A stretch of DNA of 38,351 nucleotides, from positions 1-38,351 of the forward strand of contig NZ_JACUTS010000017.1 of NCBI RefSeq assembly GCF_014859695.1, given 5' to 3'. The notes beneath the pieces were generated by a model. The model worked only from the letters and a program-made list of their open reading frames with translations. It ran no database searches and had not been told where the DNA came from. A program made the position numbers and the translations under genes. This stretch comes from Sulfurimonas sp. Its GTDB lineage: Bacteria > Campylobacterota > Campylobacteria > Campylobacterales > Sulfurimonadaceae. Of the stretch, positions 1-6,651 are shown one piece after another. Every line of letters begins with the position of its first letter. Position 1 is the first letter of the stretch.

Positions 1-3000
1 CACCGTTTGGAAGCAGAGTTTTAACACAATCCGTTCCGGAACAGTATGACTCAAAGTAGATATTTGCAGTACCTGTATCCCCTTGATATCTCTGTCTTGA
101 GGCGTGTGTGCGGCCGTAAACAAATGTAGCATTGCCTCCGATATTTACGCCGCTTACATTGTCTGTGTCTGTTGCGTTGATCTCATTTACGACGACTGCA
201 AAAGGGTTTACGACCTTGCTTGTATTTCTGTCGAAATTTATTTTGTAGTTAAACTCTGCCGTGCCGTTAGTATCGTTGCTGTCAAACTGTGTGCTTGAAA
301 AAGGCAGGTTATACTCAGTTGTTCCAAGTACTAGAGGAATTGAGCCATTGTCATCAGGTGTATAATGGTACCAGAGCAGTTTTGTAAGTGAGTCTGTCTC
401 AGGGTTGTCTTTATTGATCGCATCTGCCAAAGTAAGTTTAAGATTGCCGTTTTTCGCGTAACACTCAGAAGTGTAGTTGCTTGTAACCGCATTGGTAATA
501 AGAGTCTCTGCAGAGATGTTTACATCAAAAGACGCTGAGATATTACGATCAGCATCAAATGGAAACTGCTCAAAGTTTGAGAGGTATGTAAAACCGTTCG
601 AACCGTTCTCAAGACCGCCTGTTATACCAAAATGGTGAGGAACTACCCGTATCTGCTGAAAAAATGGAGTTATGAGGCGTTCGGTTTCATTTGAATCATC
701 GGCATCTACAAGGGCAAACTCGGAGCCGATAGGCTCGTAAATCGTCATATTGAAATCACCAATATTGTTAAGAGCGTAGTTATCGGTTACTGTTCCGTTC
801 GTAAAGTCAACGGATGGGTTGAGTTTGATTGATGGTTCTTGACATAATTTGGTGCTGTCACTTATGTTGACATCTACAACAAACGTGCTGTTCTCGCTCT
901 CATTGTAGTTTTTTGATGGGTCACCGTTGATATCTTCACCCTCAAATGTAATCAAGTAGCCCTGTCCGGCTTTATGTTTAAATGGGTCAGGCAGCATCGT
1001 AGTGTTAAAGTTGTTTGGGCGGATGGCAAATTCATCTTCAGAACAATTGTCTCCCTGCATCGCTCCTGCCAGACACATTGCACATCCTAAGTTGACGTTA
1101 TATTGAGATGGTGAGATATTGCCCTTTGTTCCACCGCAGTTTCCGTAGTAAGCCTCAGATGCACAAGGCGCATCTCCGCCTCCGTCGCCGTATATACATG
1201 TCATAACCGCAGGCTGAAACGCTGGCGGGAAGACTGAGCGGATATTTTGAATATTGTTGAAGCAGGCAGGAACAAGACAAAGACCGCTGTTTAATGCACT
1301 GTTATTACAGTTCAATCCGCTTGCATCGGTAAAGAGCGCGCCCCAATCAAAAGCGGTAATTCTTGTTCTTCTGTTTTTAAAGGCACTCTCTATTATAAGA
1401 TTGAAAATCTCGGTATATTCCGTATTGTGAGCGATAACGCCTTGTCCTAGTATTTTGGGGTCAGAGCAGGTATCCCCGTCAGCGTGTTCTAAAACCACTG
1501 TCATATCTACAACATCGTTTGGTTTATCAGTATACTGACCATCATAAGTTGCGACACTTCCTGATATATCTAAGTATGATGCCCGCAGACCAAACTCTTT
1601 GTTGACTATTTTGGTTTTTATATTTTTGTCTACATCATAGTCAACACCAGGTTCGTTAACTCCGACACTGCTAAAAATAGTAGGGTATATCGGCGGTCCA
1701 CCAGGGCATGCTGAACGGAATGTGACTTCAATGGTGTAGTGGGTAGGATTGTTGTTTGATTTACCCATAAGTCCGACGTAGTAAGTTCCTGCATCTAACA
1801 CCAAGGAGGCGACCTTACTTGGGTAGCCGGCATCTAACTGGCTTGTAGTGCCTTTAGTAAAAATAGTAGGACAGCTATTGCCAAAGTCGTAGTAGAGGAT
1901 GGTTTTATCTGCCTCTACGTCAGAGTTTGTAAGATTAATGTCCAGTACACCATCCTCAGCTAAGACAAATTTATAGTATTGCCCACTGTCTGCAGTTACG
2001 CCGCCTGAAGTTGAGTTTGTGTCGTTAGTAGTACAGTTCGTATCAGTAGACAGAAGGGTTATTGCGTTGGCGCAGTACTCATTGACATAGATCCAAACGG
2101 TTGCCTCATTTGAGACCATACCGTACTGGTTTGTAACTTTATATGTAAATGATTGTGTAGTAACTGAGCCTGGTGCCGCATAACTAAACTCCCCGTCATT
2201 AGGTATATTAAAAGTAAGAGTACCCAGCGTAATAGTGCTATCATCTTTGTAGTTTGCGGTATGGTTATGGTCTGCATAGTTCGGATCTACAGGATGGTCT
2301 GAAATAACATTTCCGTTTAGTGTTCCGCTTGGGATCACGGAGTAGACTTTATCATAGGCAACGGGTATAGGGTAGGTTATGGTAACTGTTGCAGGTGCGG
2401 ATGTTGCATCGTTGTTGTCTTTAACCGTGTACGTAAAGCTGTCGGTTCCAGCAAATGTTACGGGAGTATATGTTATCGCACCGGTAACTGGGTCTATACT
2501 TAATGTTCCGTGTGACGCATTTGTATTTATAGTTACGGAGCTATTGACCAAAGAACCGTCAAGGTCGTAGTCGTTATTGAGTACATCTATGATTGTCGGA
2601 TCAACGCCTTCAGATTCTGCAGTATCATCAACGGCTATCGGAATCTGATTTCCGCTAAATGCAAAAGTCATGCTAAATGTAAAATCTTCACCGCTGGCGT
2701 TGCTAGATAATACCCGCATATTAAAATCATCAGCCGCTACAAATGTTATAGTGCTACCGCTCACTAGTGAAGTTGAAGAAGTTGGAGGACATGCTGAGCC
2801 AGAATAGGAGTATGTTACATTCCCTGTTAGTGCAGTAAATGTAATCGTTCCCGACTCCGGAACTGTAAAATAGTAATATGCTGCTAAGTTGTCTCCATCA
2901 CTGCCTTTAGTATTTCCTGAGCCGTTATAAGGAACTCCGTTTACAAAATTATGAGTAGTTGTTGTAACCGAAGTACACTCATCTGCCGCATTAAGCGAAA

Positions 3001-3043
3001 ACGTAAAAAACAAAACAATTAAAAAAGAGCGAAATAGATTCAT
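1..3043 (-). CDS. Large secreted Ig-like/PPC-like repeat protein, 3' end outside window
   Basis: An uninterrupted minus-strand frame runs from an ATG at 3041-3043 to the window edge, about 1014 codons with no stop. The Shine-Dalgarno GGAGGA lies at 3048-3053. The product begins with a signal peptide (MNLFRSFLIVLFFTFSLNA, then ADEC). About residues 50-140 resemble a bacterial pre-peptidase C-terminal (PPC) domain. Two tandem Ig/cadherin-like modules follow at about 141-330, the first with 'AVDDTAESEG', 'VLNNDYDLDG' and 'DSFTYTVKDNNDATS', typical of Big_9-like domains. A second PPC-like domain contains 'GTYYVGLMGKS'. The remainder is Cys-rich and Asn/Thr-rich. I infer an exported surface or adhesion protein. 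I do not recognise a named gene, and the C-terminal anchor or secretion signal is not in the window. Short open frames on either strand in this stretch are shadows. Confidence 0.85.
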   Translation of the reverse strand, partial: MNLFRSFLIVLFFTFSLNAADECTSVTTTTHNFVNGVPYNGSGNTKGSDGDNLAAYYYFTVPESGTITFTALTGNVTYSYSGSACPPTSSTSLVSGSTITFVAADDFNMRVLSSNASGEDFTFSMTFAFSGNQIPIAVDDTAESEGVDPTIIDVLNNDYDLDGSLVNSSVTINTNASHGTLSIDPVTGAITYTPVTFAGTDSFTYTVKDNNDATSAPATVTITYPIPVAYDKVYSVIPSGTLNGNVISDHPVDPNYADHNHTANYKDDSTITLGTLTFNIPNDGEFSYAAPGSVTTQSFTYKVTNQYGMVSNEATVWIYVNEYCANAITLLSTDTNCTTNDTNSTSGGVTADSGQYYKFVLAEDGVLDINLTNSDVEADKTILYYDFGNSCPTIFTKGTTSQLDAGYPSKVASLVLDAGTYYVGLMGKSNNNPTHYTIEVTFRSACPGGPPIYPTIFSSVGVNEPGVDYDVDKNIKTKIVNKEFGLRASYLDISGSVATYDGQYTDKPNDVVDMTVVLEHADGDTCSDPKILGQGVIAHNTEYTEIFNLIIESAFKNRRTRITAFDWGALFTDASGLNCNNSALNSGLCLVPACFNNIQNIRSVFPPAFQPAVMTCIYGDGGGDAPCASEAYYGNCGGTKGNISPSQYNVNLGCAMCLAGAMQGDNCSEDEFAIRPNNFNTTMLPDPFKHKAGQGYLITFEGEDINGDPSKNYNESENSTFVVDVNISDSTKLCQEPSIKLNPSVDFTNGTVTDNYALNNIGDFNMTIYEPIGSEFALVDADDSNETERLITPFFQQIRVVPHHFGITGGLENGSNGFTYLSNFEQFPFDADRNISASFDVNISAETLITNAVTSNYTSECYAKNGNLKLTLADAINKDNPETDSLTKLLWYHYTPDDNGSIPLVLGTTEYNLPFSSTQFDSNDTNGTAEFNYKINFDRNTSKVVNPFAVVVNEINATDTDNVSGVNIGGNATFVYGRTHASRQRYQGDTGTANIYFESYCSGTDCVKTLLPNG

Positions 3044-3087
3044 TGGGTCCTCCAAGTAAAAGCATAAGCTTAACTTACTAATCTTAC

Positions 3088-3146
3088 ATTATACTATCAG
3101 TTGTGCTTAATAAGTGCTTAATGATTTTAGTGAGGTTAAGAGATTA
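3088..3146. repeat. Direct repeat, copy 1 of 3 (59 bases)
   Basis: This stretch, starting attatactatcagttgtgct, matches 3884-3942 at about 52 of 59 positions in the same orientation. Similarity resumes further right, with ggaactagcg at 3176-3185 against 3959-3968. In the second copy that motif is part of the 3' end of the fic gene, so copy 1 may carry a decayed fic 3' end plus downstream DNA. It lies between the large secreted protein gene and the toxin-antitoxin pair. Confidence 0.75.
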
Positions 3147-3199
3147 TTGTGCGGTTTACTCTTTTGTTTTTTGTAGGAACTAGCGGGCGGGTGTATTTA

Positions 3200-3309
3200 C
3201 TGGATCCTGAATCAAGTTCAGGATGACGTATTTAAGTTCAGGATGACGCACGACGAGCAAGTTTAAGATGACGCACCCACCGTCATTCCAAACTTGATTT
3301 GGAATCCAG
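3200..3309. repeat. Imperfect inverted-repeat element (REP-like)
   Basis: The outer arms are 3200-3228 and 3281-3309, 29 bases each. They are reverse complements of each other with a few changes, mostly transitions. Each arm is itself partly palindromic (tcctgaa/ttcagga on the left, ttccaaa/tttggaa on the right). Between them lie two further degraded copies of the aagttcaggatgacg segment, at 3234-3248 and about 3259-3273. The structure resembles intergenic REP/BIME-like palindromes. No transposase is nearby. On the minus strand it could fold just downstream of the toxin gene and act as a transcription end or mRNA stabiliser. Confidence 0.65.
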
Positions 3310-3321
3310 CTTGAGATTTTG

Positions 3322-3618
3322 TCATAACTCCCACTCATTTTCACTAAAAATACCGAGTATCTCTACTCTTTGCTGTTTGGTGTTTAGACGATAAGGTATA
3401 ACATATCCATAAAAGACCAATTCTCTAAGATTGTTATCTTTCGATTTTAAAGATTGTCGGCATTTGTAGGGAAAATGGGGTAAATCATTGATTTTAGCTT
3501 CTAATTTTTTAGCAAAATTTAAAGCATTTTTAGGATTATCTTTACCGATAAAATCAAGTATCTTATTTAACTCAATTTCGTATCGATGAGAGGTGTCTAT
3601 AAGCATTTTTCTTCCCAT
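3322..3618 (-). CDS. ParE/RelE-family type II toxin
   Basis: This small basic protein has the ParE/RelE toxin pattern: two N-terminal helices ('YEIELNKILDFIGKDNPKNAL', 'FAKKLEAKINDLPHFPYKCRQS'), then a beta-sheet with 'LRELVFYGYVIPYRL' and a C-terminal 'QRVEILGIFSENEWEL'. In the family such proteins either poison DNA gyrase (ParE) or cleave mRNA on the ribosome (RelE); the sequence does not settle which. Two in-frame starts exist: ATG at 3616-3618 (98 residues) and ATG at 3604-3606 (94 residues). The second gives the tighter overlap, ATGCTTATAG, with the antitoxin stop at 3597-3599. The gene is cotranscribed and translationally coupled with the antitoxin upstream. Confidence 0.8.
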   Translation of the reverse strand: MGRKMLIDTSHRYEIELNKILDFIGKDNPKNALNFAKKLEAKINDLPHFPYKCRQSLKSKDNNLRELVFYGYVIPYRLNTKQQRVEILGIFSENEWEL

Positions 3619-3821
3619 TTTGCATATACTCTGCGCATTACATCTGCGTGTGGTATGAGCTCTGCCGTCCCATCATCAATCTCTTTGATGCGTCTCTCAA
3701 GCTCTTGGGCTAAAGGGTCATTTTTTACAGTCTCTATCTTCACTGTATCTTTTAACTGCTCCAAAAACCATATAACTTTGTCGGCTGCTGAGTCTTCTAT
3801 TGTCAACATTAAGGTTTTCAT
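3597..3821 (-). CDS. Antitoxin of the ParE/RelE-type pair
   Basis: This 74-residue acidic protein precedes and overlaps the toxin gene, the usual antitoxin-first order. Its N-terminal 'MKTLMLTIEDSAADKVIWFLEQL' looks like a short beta-strand plus helix DNA-binding or dimerisation segment. The C-terminal part 'LIPHADVMRRVYAKWEEKCL' would be the toxin-wrapping tail. The RBS AAGGAGA lies 5-6 bases before the ATG, which makes the start firm. Similar small proteins in Campylobacterota are often annotated only as hypothetical. The role is inferred from position and pairing. The protein normally neutralises the toxin and, with it, represses the operon promoter. Confidence 0.75.
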   Translation of the reverse strand: MKTLMLTIEDSAADKVIWFLEQLKDTVKIETVKNDPLAQELERRIKEIDDGTAELIPHADVMRRVYAKWEEKCL

Positions 3822-3883
3822 TTTGTTTCTCCTTGGGATTATTTAAAAAGACGTTATCACATCCCCTCTTTACCTAGTCCTTT

Positions 3884-3942
3884 ATTATACTATCAGTTGT
3901 ACTTAATAAGCGCTTAATGATTTTAGCGAGGCTGAGAGATAA
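3884..3942. repeat. Direct repeat, copy 2 of 3 (59 bases)
   Basis: This is the second copy of the repeat at 3088-3146, with about seven differences, mostly transitions. It sits immediately downstream of the fic stop codon at 3949-3951, and the extended similarity reaches into the last fic codons (3959-3968). With copy 1 it brackets the toxin-antitoxin pair. The arrangement suggests a tandem duplication or a recombination-mediated insertion. Confidence 0.75.
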
Positions 3943-3948
3943 TCTATT

Positions 3949-5145
3949 TTATTTTTCTGGAACTAGCGTAGGAAAAAGAAACGATGCCATAGAAGCTCCG
4001 ATTTTTAGTCTGATTGGAGATGCTTTTGAGTCTGATTCTATAAAATTTCGTTTTAACAGCTCAGCCGTAACTCTAGAGGCTGTTCTCTCTTTCATGTCTA
4101 TAATTTGGGCAATTTTTCCTCTTTTACATTCGCCATTAAGCAGTAGATGTTGAAATATCTTATTGCTGTGTTTTGGCAGAGGTTCTATATCTAGCAGACC
4201 GTCATCTGCTTTTTGAACAAATAACTCAATTTTTGATGAAAGAGCATCTAGTCTAAGGTGTTTGCTCATAAAAAGTACTTGATCCAGTGAGGTGTCAAGC
4301 ATAAAATCTACATACTCCTCTAAAGCCTTTGAAGAGAGCGAACCTTTGCCATCAAACTGCCCTTGTTGTGGCATATCGGCAAGAGATAGGTATTTTTTAT
4401 ATTCTAGAGAGTTTCTTGAAAGTCCGCGTGAGATGTTCCACATGCCATAACCACTCATGCCAATACTTGTAAACGCCCCATCTAGTGCTAGTCTAGCGGT
4501 CCTGCCGTTGCCATCCAAAAACGGGTGTATCCACATTAGTCTATGATGCGATGATAATGCATAAATGAGCTTAAGAGCTTTACCTGAGCTTAATGATTTG
4601 TTATAAAGATGTTCAAATTCGTTCATTAAACTTTCAATTATATCATGGCTTGGCGCTATATGGTTTCCTACTTTAACGCTTTGCTTGCGGATAGCTCCAG
4701 GGATTATTACCCCTTCTAAATCATTATGTGCTACATGTAAAAATGGTTCCATGCCCTTTTTGCCATAAAAACTTTTGTGAATGTTTAAAATGAACTCTTT
4801 GTTATACGGTGATGCATCAGGAGTGTTTTTAAAATAGTTTTCACACTCTTTTTGAACTTCTATGTGAGCAAGTGAAAGTATTTGCAAGTTTCTCTCTTTA
4901 GTGTCTTTAGAGTAGTCGTTTTGCATCGCTCTTTCTATATCTATGATGTGGGTACCTTCTGATTCTATTTTGTTGGAGCAGTAGCTGTTGACTGTGTATA
5001 AAAGGTTTTTTACGGCTTGAATAATTTGTGTTGTATGCGTTCCCGTTAGTTTTGCACTTTGGATTAAAAGTTCATCAGCTTTAGATATCAGAGTAGAATT
5101 AATATTCCCGTTTATATCCGTAGGCACTATAGGGGTAAAGTTCAT
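3949..5145 (-). CDS. Fic family protein (predicted AMP transferase) with C-terminal winged helix
   Basis: The 398-residue protein carries the canonical Fic active-site motif HPFLDGNGRTAR at 207-218, with catalytic His207 and nucleotide-binding Gly/Asn/Arg residues. Fic enzymes typically transfer AMP from ATP to a hydroxyl side chain of a target protein. An N-terminal helix contains SNKIESEG at 57-64, in the position of the autoinhibitory (S/T)xxxE(G/N) helix; Ser57 and Glu61 are kept, but the next residue is Ser. The flap region precedes the core ('EGVIIPGAIRKQSVKVG'). The C-terminal region, about 325-380, resembles a winged helix ('GECKRGKIAQIIDMKERTASRVTAELLKRNFI') and may bind DNA. Such stand-alone regulated Fic proteins occur in variable chromosomal regions. 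The target is unknown. Confidence 0.9.
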   Translation of the reverse strand: MNFTPIVPTDINGNINSTLISKADELLIQSAKLTGTHTTQIIQAVKNLLYTVNSYCSNKIESEGTHIIDIERAMQNDYSKDTKERNLQILSLAHIEVQKECENYFKNTPDASPYNKEFILNIHKSFYGKKGMEPFLHVAHNDLEGVIIPGAIRKQSVKVGNHIAPSHDIIESLMNEFEHLYNKSLSSGKALKLIYALSSHHRLMWIHPFLDGNGRTARLALDGAFTSIGMSGYGMWNISRGLSRNSLEYKKYLSLADMPQQGQFDGKGSLSSKALEEYVDFMLDTSLDQVLFMSKHLRLDALSSKIELFVQKADDGLLDIEPLPKHSNKIFQHLLLNGECKRGKIAQIIDMKERTASRVTAELLKRNFIESDSKASPIRLKIGASMASFLFPTLVPEK

Positions 5146-5190
5146 TAAGGACCTTTTTTATATTTCTGGACAAATTATATCATAATTTTA

Positions 5191-5297
5191 TGGCGAGTTA
5201 AATGGCGAGGTGTTTATGCCTTAAAGAGCCCAGTTTAAAGTCAAATAAGAATAAATAAAAATAATTTAAAAGATATATTTGGCGAGTTAAATGGCGA
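5191..5297. repeat. Pair of identical 18-base direct repeats upstream of fic
   Basis: The sequence tggcgagttaaatggcga occurs at 5191-5208 and identically at 5280-5297. Each copy contains tggcga twice, 12 bases apart, about one helical turn. The first copy is 46 bases upstream of the fic start. This is a plausible operator layout, with four half-sites, for autoregulation by the Fic winged helix. The alternative is that the plus-strand reading GELNGE is a remnant of a coding repeat from a decayed gene. No ORF survives around it. Confidence 0.55.
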
Positions 5298-5337
5298 TGT
5301 TTTTTTAAAATTTGCATTTGAAACGCTATTTTTGGAA

Positions 5338-5353
5338 GTGAGGCTGAGAGATT
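5338..5353. repeat. Short third copy of the direct repeat
   Basis: The sequence gtgaggctgagagatt matches the ends of the two longer repeats (3130-3145 and 3926-3941) with two mismatches to each. It lies in the intergenic region between fic and fliW in the same orientation, so the toxin-antitoxin plus fic segment is bounded on both sides by related sequence. At 16 bases a chance match cannot be excluded. Confidence 0.45.
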
Positions 5354-5355
5354 GT

Positions 5356-5380
5356 AGAGCAGGTAGGTAATCGCTGCTCT
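5356..5380 (-). terminator. Hairpin downstream of fliW
   Basis: A perfect 7-base stem (agagcag / ctgctct) with an 11-base loop lies 13 bases past the fliW stop codon. There is no U-tract on the minus strand, so an intrinsic terminator is only one possibility; the hairpin may protect the 3' end of the mRNA. Confidence 0.35.
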
Positions 5381-5392
5381 CTTGAAATGGAA

Positions 5393-5773
5393 TTATTTTT
5401 TTAAAAAGTTAGAGATCTTCTCGCACACGCCGTATTCGTTTGAGTTGCTAATGATGACCTGTGCGGCTTTTTTGTTGTCCGTGTTAAAAATCATGGGACC
5501 TACAAAGTTTACCACGGAGTTTTCTATGGGTGTTTGAATCAGGACAATATTTTGTATGATGAGATTTGAATTTTTGTCTATTTCAAGCAACTCTTGAACG
5601 GTGTCGGGAACTTCAAAATCGTACTCTCTCAGAACAAAAGGGTCTATAAGGGTAAAGGAGATATTCTTCTCATCTACGGAGCTCATCTTCATAAAGATAT
5701 CATCAATTTTTTCCAAAGTTACCTGTTTTACATCTTCAAAGCCTAAAATAGGGACACAAATATCAAATTTCAT
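5393..5773 (-). CDS. fliW: Flagellar assembly factor FliW
   Basis: The product, about 126 residues, matches FliW in length and motifs: 'PILGFEDVKQVTLEKID', 'FTLIDPFVLREYDFEVPDTVQELLEI', 'LIIQNIVLIQTPIENSVVNFVGPMIFN' and 'AAQVII'. FliW binds flagellin and the translational repressor CsrA, so that flagellin made in excess releases CsrA onto flagellin mRNA. I chose the ATG at 5771-5773 because it has an AAGAAGG Shine-Dalgarno and starts at the conserved MKFDICVPILGFE; the open frame extends 15 codons further without RBS support. The gene is divergent from bamD. Its partner csrA lies at 37223-37453. Confidence 0.92.
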   Translation of the reverse strand: MKFDICVPILGFEDVKQVTLEKIDDIFMKMSSVDEKNISFTLIDPFVLREYDFEVPDTVQELLEIDKNSNLIIQNIVLIQTPIENSVVNFVGPMIFNTDNKKAAQVIISNSNEYGVCEKISNFLKK

Positions 5774-5895
5774 AAAAAACCTTCTTGTATATTTTGTTAA
5801 TTGTAGCAGTTTAAGCATAAAATATACCTAGTTTAATGAGTGTTATATATGTTTTGGATAAAATAGCAACCTATTTATAAACAGGAAAAAATTTA

Positions 5896-6651
5896 ATGAA
5901 ATTTAAAACTTACGCAATACTTACGCTGCTGCCTCTAACGCTTCTTCTTACTAGTTGTTCAAAAGAGGTTGAGGAGTATAACAAGCCTGCCATGTATTGG
6001 TACTCAAAGATTACGAAAAGTGTCTCAAAGGGAGATTTGGAAAGAGCGGACGGTTACTACAGCTCACTGCAGGGCGAGCACATCGGCTCTCCGCTTCTTC
6101 CAGAAGCTACTATGATACTTGCAATTGCTCATATGTACCATGAAGAGTATCTCTTAAGCGAGTACTTTTTGGATGAGTATATAAAAAGATATGCGACACC
6201 AAACGAGAAAGAGGAAGCGGAGTTTTTAAAGATAAAAGCAAAATACAAAGCACTTCCGAATCCAAGACGCGATCAGGCACTTATAGATGAGGCAATAGCA
6301 GAGGGGGAGAAGTTTAAACTAAACTATCCGGACTCAATGTACGCCGAAGTGGTAAACACAATGCTTGTTCGTCTCTACCTTGCTCAATATGTTTTAAATG
6401 AAGAGATCTCAGACCTCTACGAGAGACTGGACAAGCCAAAAAGTTCGGAGTACTACCGAAGCATAAATCCGCAGCCGTGGATTGCCTCTTCAGAGGTTGA
6501 CAGGGCGGTCGCTCCATGGTACAGAGCTTGGTTTGAGGGCGATGGCACATCAAGCTGGTATGAGTTTATGATACCCGATACAAAAAGCGTTGTTTCGAGA
6601 AACTCAATAGCAGAAGAAGATGTTCAAGGAGAAGATAATGAAACTAAGTGA
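5896..6651 (+). CDS. bamD: Outer membrane assembly lipoprotein BamD
   Basis: The product is a 251-residue lipoprotein with a lipobox (LLLTSCSK, lipidated Cys21). TPR-like helical repeats follow ('YWYSKITKSVSKGDLERADGYYSSL', 'ATMILAIAHMYHEEYLLSEYFLDEYIKRY'), as in BamD/ComL. BamD is the essential lipoprotein of the BAM complex that inserts beta-barrel proteins such as LptD, also encoded here, into the outer membrane. The start has an AGGAAAAA Shine-Dalgarno. A candidate -10 (taaaat) is about 35 bases upstream. The gene overlaps lon by 14 bases, so the two are probably translated together. The 'NPQPWIASSEVDRAVAPWYRAWFEGDGTSSWYEFMIP' tail is more degenerate than the TPR core. Confidence 0.9.
   Translation: MKFKTYAILTLLPLTLLLTSCSKEVEEYNKPAMYWYSKITKSVSKGDLERADGYYSSLQGEHIGSPLLPEATMILAIAHMYHEEYLLSEYFLDEYIKRYATPNEKEEAEFLKIKAKYKALPNPRRDQALIDEAIAEGEKFKLNYPDSMYAEVVNTMLVRLYLAQYVLNEEISDLYERLDKPKSSEYYRSINPQPWIASSEVDRAVAPWYRAWFEGDGTSSWYEFMIPDTKSVVSRNSIAEEDVQGEDNETK

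Noticed and set aside
104-2570. Short open frames at 104-298, 2059-2277 and 2379-2570
   Set aside because: They lie inside the uninterrupted minus-strand frame of the large secreted protein, in other frames, and lack RBS and family signals.
3881-3960. CRISPR-like repeats near fic
   Set aside because: The repeats are long, only two full copies exist and spacing is irregular; no spacers or cas genes are present.
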